From UBA4292 sp964648695 (GTDB lineage Bacteria; Bacillota; Clostridia; Lachnospirales; Lachnospiraceae), in assembly GCA_964648695.1 (NCBI GenBank), contig CAZYLH010000004.1:1-55857 (forward strand): a DNA stretch of 55,857 nucleotides, written 5' to 3'. Each line of letters starts with the position of its first letter. Positions within the stretch are counted from its first letter, which is position 1. This document shows positions 1 to 8,721 of this stretch, in pieces. Position numbers and translations under genes: made by a program. Below the pieces are notes generated by a model. That model was not told the DNA's origin, searched no databases, and was given only the letters and a program-made list of their open reading frames with translations.

Positions 1-57
1 AACCTATTTTTTTTAATAAAACAATCAAAAATCCCAAAAGATTAAATTTTATTTTCC

Positions 58-97
58 AAAAAAGCTAAGCCGCCATCCCTTGCCCGGATGGCGGCTT
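58..97 (-). terminator. Rho-independent terminator of the feo operon
   Basis: A perfect 12-bp stem (67-78 with 86-97) and a 7-base loop are followed, on the minus strand, by a run of six T (58-63). It lies just downstream of the last gene of the feo operon, so it probably ends that transcript. Confidence 0.85.
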
Positions 98-131
98 GCG
101 CTTCATAAAATGGCTTTTTGTAATCTATACT

Positions 132-650
132 TTACCAGGAATAGTCACACTCGTTGCACTTTCGCACCTCAACGCCCTTTACGTTCTTTAGATGCCCTGT
201 GCTTTTAAGACCTTCCCTCACGACCCTTGCCCATTCCCTGGCGCTTAACACTATCTCAGTGTTGTCGTCAAAGGTGATCGTGCAGGCTCCCGGTTTTTCA
301 CATTTGCTGTCAAAACAGAGCTTGAACATCTGCCTTCTGTCGATGGCACCGATTTCTTCCAGACTTTTCATCATTCGATAAACGGTCGCCACCCCTATGG
401 TCGGGTCTTTCTTTATCACCTCATAGAAGATATCCTTACAGCAGGTGCAATCATGCTCTAAAATTACGTCAATGATCAGCTTTCTCTGATTGGTCAGTCG
501 GTATCCGTGATCCTTAAGCCTCTGATACACCAACGTTCTCTGAATATCCAGGTTCTCCCCGGAAACCATCCGCTGATACATCTGATTTTCCGCTGCTTTT
601 TGCACGTTTCCCTCCCTTCTGCCAATGTCTAAATTTTCTAAAGCATTCAC
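132..650 (-). CDS. Fur-family transcriptional regulator, atypical
   Basis: 172 aa. The middle has the Fur winged-helix signature (GYRLTNQRKLIIDVILEH, then GVATVYRMMKSLEEIGAI) that normally places a metalloregulator on DNA. The C-terminal half is unusual: there is no His-rich HHxHxxC metal motif. Instead there are scattered cysteines (CTCC near residue 70, a CEKPGAC segment, and a terminal CNEC). An N-terminal extension of about 40 residues precedes the winged helix. The start is GTG (648-650), overlapping the TGA of the upstream Cys-rich gene as GTGA, which suggests translational coupling. It is the last gene of the feo operon, so it is probably an iron- or redox-linked regulator of iron homeostasis. 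A later in-frame ATG (MYQRMVSG) is an alternative start. Family call is firm; the sensed signal is inference. Confidence 0.85.
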   Translation of the reverse strand: MNALENLDIGRREGNVQKAAENQMYQRMVSGENLDIQRTLVYQRLKDHGYRLTNQRKLIIDVILEHDCTCCKDIFYEVIKKDPTIGVATVYRMMKSLEEIGAIDRRQMFKLCFDSKCEKPGACTITFDDNTEIVLSAREWARVVREGLKSTGHLKNVKGVEVRKCNECDYSW

Positions 651-847
651 GCTTTTTTCGCGGCTTTGGCGGCAAGCTCTAGGAGCTCATCATCGCTCAT
701 ATGATCACCGCAGCCACATCCGCCGCAGCCACCGCAGTTTCCGGCACAGATGTGCTTTCCCGCCTTTTTATCCCGCAGGATAGAGCGTATAGCTAAAAAG
801 ATAATTCCTGCTACTAACATCAAGACTAAAGCCGTCCCCATAGCCAC
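647..847 (-). CDS. FeoB-associated Cys-rich membrane protein
   Basis: 66 aa. One N-terminal membrane helix (about residues 5-22) is followed by a short basic segment and a Cys/Gly cluster (CAGNCGGCGGCGCGDH), then an acidic/Ala-Lys tail. This matches the small FeoB-associated Cys-rich proteins found after feoB in many Firmicutes, which are thought to help Fe(II) delivery at the pore; that role is not proven. The start ATG has AAGGAG 5 bases upstream, and the gene begins 9 bp after the feoB stop. Its stop overlaps the GTG of the next gene. Confidence 0.9.
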   Translation of the reverse strand: MAMGTALVLMLVAGIIFLAIRSILRDKKAGKHICAGNCGGCGGCGCGDHMSDDELLELAAKAAKKA

Positions 848-856
848 TCCTTTTTC

Positions 857-3352
857 TTACGCAGCTTTTGCAGCACTCCTGCCTCTTTCTGCGTTCTTAT
901 AAGGCCTAAACAGCAGATATATAAATCCTATTATGAGAAGAATTGCCACTATGGTCCAGATGCCAAAGCTTCCGCCTAAGAAGAGGTTGCCAATCTGGTA
1001 TACCACAAGTGATACCACCCATGCCAGACCGCACTGATAACCTATAGCAAACCAGAACCACTTTGCGTTATTCATCTCTCTTTTAATAGCTCCCATAGCC
1101 GCAAAGCATGGTGCGCACAGCAGGTTAAAGATAAGGAACGCCATACCGCTTGCAGAGTTAAACATTGCCGCCATGTTTGCGTATACTGTGCCCTCGCCTG
1201 CGCTGTAGAGAATACCGAGAGTGCCAACGATATTTTCCTTAGCCACAAGACCGGAGATGGAAGCCACAGCCGCCTGCCAGTTTCCAAAGCCCTGCGGAAT
1301 AAAGATCCATGCCAGACCCTTACCGATGGTCGCTAAAATACTGTAGCTAATCTCGTCCTCCTCAAGCATCGTAAAGGCGCCATCCTTAAATCCAAAGTAG
1401 GTTGTAAACCAGATCACAATTGTGGAGAGCAAAATCACGCTTCCCGCCTTCTTGATGAAGGACCAACCGCGCTCCCACATGCTGCGAAGCACCGCGCCCA
1501 CCGTGGGCAGGTGATATGCGGGAAGCTCCATTACAAACGGCGCCGGGTCCCCTGTAAACATCCTTGTCTTTTTTAAGATAATACCTGAAAGAATAACCGC
1601 AGCCACGCCGATAAAATATGCGCTGGTTGCAACCCATGCCGCGCCGCCAAAGATAGCTCCCGCGATCATTGCGATAAATGGTACCTTTGCACCGCAGGGG
1701 ATAAAGGTGGTGGTCATGATGGTCATTTTTCTGTCTCTGTCACTCTCGATCGTTCTAGAAGCCATAATGCCGGGAATACCGCATCCTGTGCTGACAAGCA
1801 TTGGGATGAAGCTCTTTCCAGAAAGGCCAAATCTCCTGAAAATACGATCCATGATGAATGCCACACGAGCCATGTATCCGCAGGACTCAAGAAATGCCAG
1901 CAAAATGAAGAGAACCAGCATCTGCGGCACAAAGCCCAAAACCGCACCTATACCGGCTACGATACCGTCAAGCACCAGACCGCTAAGCCAATCCGCACAG
2001 CCAACTGCGTTTAAGCCCATCTCGATAAGAACCGGGATACCGGGAACCCAGATGCCGTCATCTGACGGATCCGGCTCTGTACAGTCATAGCTTTCATAAA
2101 TTTCCACCGCCTCAGTTAGATCCTCATAGGAAGCGGTGACTTCCTCTGTGGCCAGAGTGTCCTCATCCTCTATAAGGTATGTCGCCTCAGCGTCCTCATC
2201 AAAAAGGGCAAGCAGGGCTCCTAGCGCTGTTAGCGCCGCATCTGCGTCATAGTCTTCTGACTCTGTATCAAGCGCTTCTGCAATTTCTTCTACGTCAAGC
2301 CCCTGCTCATCCGCGTAAGAAACAAACCCGTTAATAACCTCTGCGGCTCCACCAAACTCTTCTGCCTTCTCCTCGTAGTCGCTTGCGCCAATGCCAAGCA
2401 GATGGAAGCCATCTCCAAAGAGATTGTCGTTTGTCCAGTCCGTAGCCGCTGCGCCGATGGTGGACATGGCAATGTAGTAAACCAAAAACATAACCAGTGC
2501 GAAAATGGGAAGCGCCAAAATTCTGTTTGTGACAATCTTGTCAATCTTGTCGGAGGTTGACAGCCTGTCCCTATGCTTTTTCTTATAACAATCGGCAATA
2601 ACGGCTGATATATACTCATAACGCTCATTGGTGATAATGCTCTCCGCATCATCATCAAATGCTTCCTCAAGATCTTTAATCACCTGCCCCACATCTGGAG
2701 CATCCTTCATGGTTTCTAAGATCTTTTCATCCCTCTCAAGAAGCTTTATAGCAAAAAAGCGCCTCTGCTCCTGTGGGATATCTGTGGGGATCTCATCCTC
2801 CACAGCACTGATGGCATCTTCTACACGGGAATCAAATGAGTGAACCACCTTTGCGGGCTTGTTGCTACCAGCGGCCCTCACCGCCATCTCGGCAACCTCC
2901 TTAACGCCGGTGCCCTTTAGCGCAGAGATTGCGATAACATCGCACCCCATCTTATCTGAAAGCTTCTTTAGATTGATCTTATCTCCGTTTTTCTCCACAA
3001 GATCGATCATGTTTACAGCCATAATCACGGGGATTCCAAGCTCTAAAATTTGAGTTGACAGATAGAGGTTTCTCTCGATATTTGTACCGTCCACGATGTT
3101 TATGATGGCGTCCGGTCTCTCAGTTATCAAATAATTTCTGGCGATAACCTCCTCAAGCGTATATGGTGACAGGGAATAAATTCCCGGAAGATCCATTATG
3201 GTCACATCACTGTTCTTCTTTAAGCGACCTTCCTTTTTCTCCACTGTAACGCCGGGCCAGTTTCCAACAAACTGGTTTGCTCCCGTCAAGGCATTAAACA
3301 GCGTAGTCTTACCGCAGTTTGGATTTCCTGCAAGCGCAATCTTAACAGCCAT
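857..3352 (-). CDS. feoB: Ferrous iron transport protein B
   Basis: 831 aa, longer than the usual 650-750. It is the GTP-dependent Fe(II) importer of the inner membrane. The N-terminal G domain has G1 GNPNCGKT (residues 9-16), G3 DLPG (54-57) and G4 NMID (114-117), then a helical regulatory domain to about 270, and a membrane domain with the two Gate-type repeats. After the first membrane helix (about 277-300) there is an extra Asp/Glu-rich segment of roughly 110 residues (about 323-437) not found in standard FeoB; it would lie outside the membrane. Strong RBS (GGGAGG) before ATG. It is the third gene of feoA-feoA-feoB. Annotation is very secure; the role of the insert is unknown. Confidence 0.97.
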   Translation of the reverse strand: MAVKIALAGNPNCGKTTLFNALTGANQFVGNWPGVTVEKKEGRLKKNSDVTIMDLPGIYSLSPYTLEEVIARNYLITERPDAIINIVDGTNIERNLYLSTQILELGIPVIMAVNMIDLVEKNGDKINLKKLSDKMGCDVIAISALKGTGVKEVAEMAVRAAGSNKPAKVVHSFDSRVEDAISAVEDEIPTDIPQEQRRFFAIKLLERDEKILETMKDAPDVGQVIKDLEEAFDDDAESIITNERYEYISAVIADCYKKKHRDRLSTSDKIDKIVTNRILALPIFALVMFLVYYIAMSTIGAAATDWTNDNLFGDGFHLLGIGASDYEEKAEEFGGAAEVINGFVSYADEQGLDVEEIAEALDTESEDYDADAALTALGALLALFDEDAEATYLIEDEDTLATEEVTASYEDLTEAVEIYESYDCTEPDPSDDGIWVPGIPVLIEMGLNAVGCADWLSGLVLDGIVAGIGAVLGFVPQMLVLFILLAFLESCGYMARVAFIMDRIFRRFGLSGKSFIPMLVSTGCGIPGIMASRTIESDRDRKMTIMTTTFIPCGAKVPFIAMIAGAIFGGAAWVATSAYFIGVAAVILSGIILKKTRMFTGDPAPFVMELPAYHLPTVGAVLRSMWERGWSFIKKAGSVILLSTIVIWFTTYFGFKDGAFTMLEEDEISYSILATIGKGLAWIFIPQGFGNWQAAVASISGLVAKENIVGTLGILYSAGEGTVYANMAAMFNSASGMAFLIFNLLCAPCFAAMGAIKREMNNAKWFWFAIGYQCGLAWVVSLVVYQIGNLFLGGSFGIWTIVAILLIIGFIYLLFRPYKNAERGRSAAKAA

Positions 3353-3424
3353 ATTTTCCTCCCTAAGCTTTGCATTTTACTTTTATTAGTCTTGTCTAAC
3401 CGTGGTGTAAAAAAGAAAGGTGTT

Positions 3425-3646
3425 TTACTCCACCTCCACAAGCTGAGCGTCTTCTTTTCTGAGAGACAGCTCATAGCCCCTTACAGTTACCTCCACCGGG
3501 TCGCCTAGTGGCGCCACTTTACGGATATAAATTTCCGCACCCTTCGTGATGCCCATATCCATGATACGTCTTTTTATTGCGCCTGAGCCGATGATTCTAG
3601 TCACCTTAACCCTGGAGCCAACAGCGGCATCTCTTAATGTCTGCAT
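3425..3646 (-). CDS. feoA: FeoA-domain protein (second copy)
   Basis: 73 aa SH3-like FeoA protein (KVTRIIGSGAIKRRIMDMGI then GAEIYIRKVAPLGDPVEV). FeoA proteins bind or modulate FeoB in Fe(II) uptake. It has an ideal RBS (AAGGAGG) before ATG and lies between the first FeoA gene and feoB. The characteristic RRIxDMGI and PLGDPVEV blocks are complete. Two FeoA genes in tandem before feoB is common in Clostridia. Confidence 0.93.
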   Translation of the reverse strand: MQTLRDAAVGSRVKVTRIIGSGAIKRRIMDMGITKGAEIYIRKVAPLGDPVEVTVRGYELSLRKEDAQLVEVE

Positions 3647-3663
3647 CGCTTTTCCTCCTTAAT

Positions 3664-3873
3664 TTATACATGTATCTTTGAAGCCAGAGTCCTATCCAGT
3701 GCAACTCTGGATTCTTTCACGTTTACAATCAGGTTCCCGCTAATGTCAGCAACTACCTTCACCAGCGTTCCAGCCACAAAGCCCAATTCCTCCAGGCGCC
3801 TGCGCACCTCCTCTTTACCAGAGATTTTCTTGATAACAAATTCATCTCCACGATGAGCCATTGTCAAAGGCAT
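3664..3873 (-). CDS. feoA: FeoA-domain protein (first copy)
   Basis: 69 aa FeoA/SH3-like protein, shorter and more diverged than the second copy (EVRRRLEELGFVAGTLVKVV core, then a C-terminal strand VKESRVALDRTLASKI). It is the first gene of the iron operon, read from the promoter at 3941-3969. A GAGGG RBS precedes the first ATG; a second ATG at codon 5 is an alternative start. It is probably a FeoB accessory subunit. Confidence 0.9.
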   Translation of the reverse strand: MPLTMAHRGDEFVIKKISGKEEVRRRLEELGFVAGTLVKVVADISGNLIVNVKESRVALDRTLASKIHV

Positions 3874-3921
3874 AACATCATCCCTCTCTTCTTTTCAGCT
3901 TTAGAACCATAATTTTAGTTT

Positions 3922-3941
3922 TAATCTCGTAACCAAGATTA
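3922..3941. promoter_or_regulatory. Probable DtxR-type operator of the feo operon
   Basis: An inverted repeat TAATCT-N8-AGATTA starts at the last base of the feo -10 box and so covers the transcription start. Size and position fit a DtxR/IdeR-type operator, and the only such regulator here is encoded divergently about 180 bp away. Binding is inferred. Confidence 0.6.
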
Positions 3942-3969
3942 GTATATTCTAACTCCTTTCCTTTGTCAA
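3941..3969 (-). promoter_or_regulatory. feo operon sigma-A promoter
   Basis: On the minus strand a consensus TTGACA (3964-3969) is 17 bp from TATACT (3941-3946). It is the best promoter upstream of the first feoA, and its start site falls in the inverted repeat. Confidence 0.8.
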
Positions 3970-4068
3970 TATGTTTTTGATATTCATTTTCATTTATTCT
4001 AAAAAATTTTTTTACGGGTCAGAGCGCCAAATTCTAAGCCACCCTTCAGGCTTTTACTGCCTTTTTTC

Positions 4069-4097
4069 TTGACCATCCATCATTTTCGGGCTATAAT
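4069..4097 (+). promoter_or_regulatory. Promoter of the DtxR-type regulator gene
   Basis: TTGACC (4069-4074), 17-bp spacer, consensus TATAAT (4092-4097), 25 bp before the ATG. Confidence 0.75.
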
Positions 4098-4122
4098 ATA
4101 GAAAATTTGGGGGGAGAAAAGT

Positions 4123-4497
4123 ATGAGTTATATTGAGCATAAGTCAAACGAGTCCGTGGAGGATTACCTTGAGACAATCCTCATCCTAAGCAAGCGCCTT
4201 CCTGCGGTGCGCTCCGTGGACATCGCAAATGAGTTAAACTATAAAAAATCCAGCATCAGCGTGGCGATGAAACACCTTCGTGAGCGCGAGTACATCACCA
4301 TGAGCCCGCAGGGCTTTATCACCCTCACCGATGAGGGAAAAAAGCTTGCGGAGATGATCTATGAAAGGCATCGCCTGCTCTCTGACTGGCTGATACGCCT
4401 TGGCGTAGATCCGGAAATAGCCGCAAAAGACGCCTGCCGCATTGAGCACGACATAAGTCCGGAAAGCTTTGCCGCCATCAAAAAATTTATCCAGTAA
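4123..4497 (+). CDS. DtxR/MntR-family metal-dependent regulator, short form
   Basis: 124 aa. An N-terminal winged helix (about 10-65, VRSVDIANELNYKKSSISVAMKHL) is followed by the metal-binding/dimerisation region with H83 and the DACRIEHDIS segment (C105, E108, H109). The C-E-H pattern is like DtxR/IdeR (C102-E105-H106) rather than MntR, which has Glu at the first position, so iron is the more likely metal. There is no C-terminal SH3 domain, and the length is typical of compact clostridial members. RBS GGGGGGAG. Divergent from the feo operon, so the simplest reading is an Fe(II)-activated repressor of feo. Target is inference. Confidence 0.9.
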   Translation: MSYIEHKSNESVEDYLETILILSKRLPAVRSVDIANELNYKKSSISVAMKHLREREYITMSPQGFITLTDEGKKLAEMIYERHRLLSDWLIRLGVDPEIAAKDACRIEHDISPESFAAIKKFIQ

Positions 4498-4508
4498 AAT
4501 TTTCATTT

Positions 4509-4557
4509 AAAAAGCCGGGTTATGCCTCGCACATGAGACATAGCCCGACTTTTATTT
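4509..4557. terminator. Bidirectional terminator between dtxR-type and degV genes
   Basis: A 13-bp near-perfect stem (4512-4524 with 4539-4551, G-T pairs allowed) has T-rich runs on the 3' side of both strands. It sits between two convergent genes. Confidence 0.85.
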
Positions 4558-4594
4558 TTCTGCATTTTTTCTCTATATTTTTCTTATGTTTACC

Positions 4595-5470
4595 CTATGC
4601 CTTCTTTCTTGTAAAGGAAACCCCTGCCACCTTCGGACCGCAATTTGCAGCTATAGCCGCGCCAACCTGATAACAGCTATCCGGGCCATAACCTAACTGC
4701 TCTGTCATAGCTTCCTCCAGCTCCTTTTTACAAGCTTCATCAGAGCCGTATATTATCTGGTAAGGGCTGCCAGGCTCCATATCCGCCACAGAAAACTCCA
4801 CAACCTTAGATATTAAGTTCTTTTCTCCTCTGCACTTTGCGGCAGTGGTAATCTCATTGTCGCAGATCTTCATCACCGGCTTTAAGCCAAGCTTATCTCC
4901 CACAAATGCCGCGGCAGAGGGAATGCGTCCGGACTTTGCCGCGTATTTTAATATATAGATACCAAAGAAAACCTCTCTCCTGGGGATAATCCCCTCAAGA
5001 TAATCCACGATCTCTTTAGCGTCTTTGCCATCTGCGCGCATTTTTGCCGCCTGGATTACCGGCCAGCCATAAAAAGCGTTATAACCGCATCCGTCAATAT
5101 TATATATATTAATCTTTCCTGCATATTCCGGGTGTTCATCAAAAAAAGCATCCTTTGCCATAACGGAATTTCCGTAGGTGGCAGAGCCGTGGGAGTTAAT
5201 GAGGACCAGTATCAGATCCGTGACCCCCTCCTGCGCCTTTTTTAAGTAGAACTCCTGAAACTCATAGGGCGTTATCTGTGATGTCTTTGGTATTTCATCA
5301 TGCTGCTCCATCAGGCGAAAAAAACCTTCGTTGTCAAAATCCACCCGGCTGACATAGCTTTTTCCTCCCAGCGCAATCTGAAATGGCAGGATCTCAATGC
5401 CATATTTCTTCTCATCCTCGTATGAAATATCGCTGGCAGAATCAGTTATTATCTGGATCTTTTTTTCCAT
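4595..5470 (-). CDS. DegV family fatty-acid-binding protein
   Basis: 291 aa. N-terminal KIQIITDSASDISYEDEKKYGIEILP is the DegV signature; IPKTSQITPYEF, SGRIPS and the AANCGPKVAGVSF C-terminus complete the fold. DegV/FakB proteins bind a fatty acid and present it to the FakA kinase for phospholipid synthesis; no FakA gene is nearby. The start chosen is the ATG at 5468-5470, with AAGGAG 9 bases upstream; an ATG nine codons earlier has no ribosome site. It follows the amidohydrolase gene by about 80 bp and may be read from the same transcript. The bound lipid cannot be told from sequence. Confidence 0.9.
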   Translation of the reverse strand: MEKKIQIITDSASDISYEDEKKYGIEILPFQIALGGKSYVSRVDFDNEGFFRLMEQHDEIPKTSQITPYEFQEFYLKKAQEGVTDLILVLINSHGSATYGNSVMAKDAFFDEHPEYAGKINIYNIDGCGYNAFYGWPVIQAAKMRADGKDAKEIVDYLEGIIPRREVFFGIYILKYAAKSGRIPSAAAFVGDKLGLKPVMKICDNEITTAAKCRGEKNLISKVVEFSVADMEPGSPYQIIYGSDEACKKELEEAMTEQLGYGPDSCYQVGAAIAANCGPKVAGVSFTRKKA

Positions 5471-5551
5471 GGGCGTACGCTCCTTTGTTTTTATCATTCT
5501 CCCGAACGCTTTTTAGAATAGCCCAATTTAAAAATACTGTCAACCGCTTAT

Positions 5552-7153
5552 TTATTCGCTCTGATAGACAACCACTCCATCCTTGATGGTCTTTATTATC
5601 CGTATATCCTTAATCCTAATGGGATCTATTTCAAAAGGATCAATATCCATAATAATCATATCCGCCTTCTTTCCCGGCGCAAGCGTCCCCTTACTGTCTT
5701 CCTCATGGTAAGCATATGCTCCGCCGTAGGAGGCTGCGCGAAACGCCTCATAAACGCTGATTTTCTGGAACTCTCCCAGTACATTTCCCGTGCGGGTGAT
5801 ACGGTTTACGGCGCACCATATGGAATGCAGCATATTCGGGCGGGTTACCGGCATGTCCTGATGCAGGTTTATCATAAGCCCCGCATCAAGCGCCCAGCGA
5901 CAGGGGCTGATGTTTTCCCCGCGAATTTTTCCCAAGTTCTTTTTGTGGACATCTCCCCAGAAGTACACATGTCCGGTGAATATTGAGGCGATCATGCCAA
6001 GCGGTGCCATTTTCTCCAGCTGGTCTTTGCGCGCGGTCTGACAATGTATCATCACTGGGCGCAAATCCGCGTCTCTTTTTTCCGGATGCTTATAAAGTGC
6101 CTTACTGTAACAGGAAAGGAGCTGATCTCCAGATGCGTCACCATTGCAGTGCGCTAAGACCTGTACTCCGTCCCCCACGGCCTCCTCAAGCCAACTTTCC
6201 ACCGCTTCATCCGTATACTTTGGATAACCGCAGTAATCCCCGCTGTTTTCATAGGGCTTACTTAGCCATGCCGACTTTCCCTGAGGCGAACCGTCCAGGA
6301 TGATTTTACAGCCGCCAATCTTTAAATGTCCTTTATACTTTCCTTTGTACTCCGAAAACTTCCTTATAATTTCTCCTGCGTTTTCCTCAACCAGCGGATA
6401 GGCCACCACATCCACCGTAAGCTGATCATTTTCGTTAAACGCCATCAGGGTCGCAATAGACTGTTCGTTAGCGCCCCCTTCCTGCACAGTGGTTATGCCG
6501 TTTTCAAGATACATCTTCTCCGCTGTTTTGATGGAGACGTTCTCACCTGTGTTCATGCGGCCCATAAGGGAGCCAAGTCCCTGAAACATGGCTGCTTCTT
6601 CCAGATATCCGTCTGGCTCGCCACTTCCCGGCTCTCTTCCTATCTTTCCTCCGGGAGGTTCCGGGGTCTTACTACTTATCCCCGCCAGTTTAAGCGTTAA
6701 GGTGTTTACACATCCCATATGCCCCGACGTGTGCACGACGCACACAGGAATCGTCTCAGAGATTTGATCTAAAACGTGCCTGTCAGGGTGTTTCTCTGCC
6801 GGAAGGAAGTTATGGTCATATCCCCATCCGATAACCACGCCGTTTTCTGAGATATTTTTTTCTTTAATGAACGCTTTCATAACCGAGACAATATCATCAA
6901 AGTTTGAGCAGGCAGTCAGGTCCGCCATCATGCCAATCTGCATCGCCATCAGAAAATGACTGTGTCCGTCTATAAAAGCAGGCATAAGGGTTTTTCCAAG
7001 AAGGTCTATCTCGCAGGCGTCACTGTTTTCTGCCCTCAATTTTTCATAGCTGCCGACCGCCTTTATTATGCCATCCTCTGTGAGGAGCGCCTCCACGCTC
7101 TCCCCTTCTTTTTCCATGGTATAAATATTTCCGTTATAATACAGCTCTTTCAA
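5552..7153 (-). CDS. YtcJ-like metal-dependent amidohydrolase
   Basis: 533 aa. The N-terminal beta-sandwich strand (KELYYNGNIYTME) and LMPAFIDGHSHFLM, with the HxH metal pair, identify the amidohydrolase superfamily, YtcJ-like branch; later signatures are VLAHCNGDASGDQLL, MINLHQDMPVTRPNML and KGTLAPGKKADMIIMDIDPF. Such enzymes hydrolyse N-acyl or similar amide bonds in the cytoplasm; substrates of this branch are mostly unknown. The start is probably the TTG at 7151-7153, preceded by AAAGGGGG at good spacing; an ATG six codons upstream (7171) lacks an RBS. It lies downstream of gltS in a run of minus-strand nitrogen-related genes, so it may release an amine or amino acid for the aminotransferase. 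That role is inference. Confidence 0.85.
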   Translation of the reverse strand: MKELYYNGNIYTMEKEGESVEALLTEDGIIKAVGSYEKLRAENSDACEIDLLGKTLMPAFIDGHSHFLMAMQIGMMADLTACSNFDDIVSVMKAFIKEKNISENGVVIGWGYDHNFLPAEKHPDRHVLDQISETIPVCVVHTSGHMGCVNTLTLKLAGISSKTPEPPGGKIGREPGSGEPDGYLEEAAMFQGLGSLMGRMNTGENVSIKTAEKMYLENGITTVQEGGANEQSIATLMAFNENDQLTVDVVAYPLVEENAGEIIRKFSEYKGKYKGHLKIGGCKIILDGSPQGKSAWLSKPYENSGDYCGYPKYTDEAVESWLEEAVGDGVQVLAHCNGDASGDQLLSCYSKALYKHPEKRDADLRPVMIHCQTARKDQLEKMAPLGMIASIFTGHVYFWGDVHKKNLGKIRGENISPCRWALDAGLMINLHQDMPVTRPNMLHSIWCAVNRITRTGNVLGEFQKISVYEAFRAASYGGAYAYHEEDSKGTLAPGKKADMIIMDIDPFEIDPIRIKDIRIIKTIKDGVVVYQSE

Positions 7154-7194
7154 AAAACTTCCCCCTTTCATCTTTTACGGGTTGTCTTTTTGAA

Positions 7195-8679
7195 TTACTT
7201 AACAATTCCTGTCACGTCACCAATTCGCGGCTCTTCGCGAAGGAAACCCTTTAAAACCACAGGGCCTTCCTCTTCTCCTGTGACACCGGCCTTTGTTCCT
7301 TTTAAGAAGCTAAAAGTGGGCTTTCGCCATACCCTAAAGACTTTCAAAAGGATCAGGTAGATGATACAGGTCGCAGCCATCAGGCCTATCATCACCCAGA
7401 AGCTTAAAACGCCAGTTCCCCATAAGGTAACTAAAATTATCATGGGCGATGAAAATACCATCGCTGCATTCATGATGCCAAGCTCATCCGCAGCCCCGGA
7501 CTGCAGCCTGGGATCCACAATACGTATCAGAGACATGCCGCTTGGCGTGGTTCCGGTTGCCGTTCCGTACAGTCCCAGCACACGCTCAAAGTCATGGTCG
7601 CTGCCTAACCTGCTTCCAAAATACATGCAGACAGCAAATGTGACAGCTGTTATAATGACGCACTCGATCAAAATCGGAATGAGCCAGTCTCCCAACACGT
7701 CCAGCTTTACGGACATAAATGCACCGACAACAAGGAAGTCTGAGAGCCAACCGGATATTTTGCTCTGGAGAGAGTCGTTGATTAAATAGTCAATTTTTAA
7801 CTTCCGCATGATTGCCTTTACAAGATAAGCTGCTATCATACCGCAAAAGAACAGCATCGATGCAAAGGAGGAACCAAATACAGGAATATAGCTAACCACC
7901 TGCGCCACTCCCAATGTGACGATGTAGGTTATTCCCATAATCGCAAAATGAAACGCCAGAGTATCAATGTTTCCGGAATTCGTGGTAACCTTTCCCAGAG
8001 ACTCATGCTGCTCGGAAGGAGTCAGATAGCCTCTTTCAACAGAAGCGTCAATCTTTCCTTCTTTCCAGCTGAGTTTCTTTCTAATTCCGTACTTTGCCAC
8101 GGGAACACCCACGCCAAAGGCTGCGACAAAGCCGACAACTGCAAATGTAAGTGCCACCATTTCCGCATTCTCAATGCCGTAGGTATTTTCAAACAGTCTG
8201 CCGTAGGTGGAAGCCTGTCCGGGGCCTTGCGCAAATCCAAACGGAATCAGTATTCCATACCATGCGCTCATTCCCACCGCCGAGCCGCAGATCGCAATGA
8301 TGATTGCGCCAAGCACAGGGGTGAGGGAGTACAGCAGACACCAGATAATTCCCATTCCCATTCCGCCAAGCGCCTTGCCACTTTGCTTGGTTCCTGGCTC
8401 AGGGGTATTAGCATTTTTCGCCTTTTTTGCGCCCCCGGTCAAACCAATGGATATAAATGACAGTGTGAACATAATATCCACAAGGTCACTAAAAGTATCA
8501 CTTTCTATGGATACCGGCAGGTAGTCCGCTACAAAGTTCATAAATATGAAGCCGATGATTCCGCCTGTCACGCAAGCTGGTATAAGCATTTTCCCGATAA
8601 ACGGAATTTTTGCCCGCAGTACCATACCAATACAAAGCATTACGCCTATCAGCGATAAGGATAATACAACTATATTCAT
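7195..8679 (-). CDS. GltS-type sodium/glutamate symporter
   Basis: 494 aa, about 11-12 membrane helices. The two related re-entrant motifs of the GltS family are visible: FGFAQGPGQASTYG in the first half and LYGTATGTTPSGMSL in the second. Members import glutamate with Na+. The ATG at 8677-8679 is preferred because AAGGAG lies 9 bases upstream; an ATG three codons earlier is less well placed. The gene follows the PII gene by 42 bp and belongs to the run containing an aminotransferase and an iron-type dehydrogenase, consistent with a nitrogen-supply function. The soluble C-terminal tail of about 50 residues is longer than in E. coli GltS. Exact substrate is uncertain. Confidence 0.9.
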   Translation of the reverse strand: MNIVVLSLSLIGVMLCIGMVLRAKIPFIGKMLIPACVTGGIIGFIFMNFVADYLPVSIESDTFSDLVDIMFTLSFISIGLTGGAKKAKNANTPEPGTKQSGKALGGMGMGIIWCLLYSLTPVLGAIIIAICGSAVGMSAWYGILIPFGFAQGPGQASTYGRLFENTYGIENAEMVALTFAVVGFVAAFGVGVPVAKYGIRKKLSWKEGKIDASVERGYLTPSEQHESLGKVTTNSGNIDTLAFHFAIMGITYIVTLGVAQVVSYIPVFGSSFASMLFFCGMIAAYLVKAIMRKLKIDYLINDSLQSKISGWLSDFLVVGAFMSVKLDVLGDWLIPILIECVIITAVTFAVCMYFGSRLGSDHDFERVLGLYGTATGTTPSGMSLIRIVDPRLQSGAADELGIMNAAMVFSSPMIILVTLWGTGVLSFWVMIGLMAATCIIYLILLKVFRVWRKPTFSFLKGTKAGVTGEEEGPVVLKGFLREEPRIGDVTGIVK

Positions 8680-8721
8680 ACTTCGCATCTCCTTTCTTCA
8701 GTCAAACGGATTATCTTAAGC

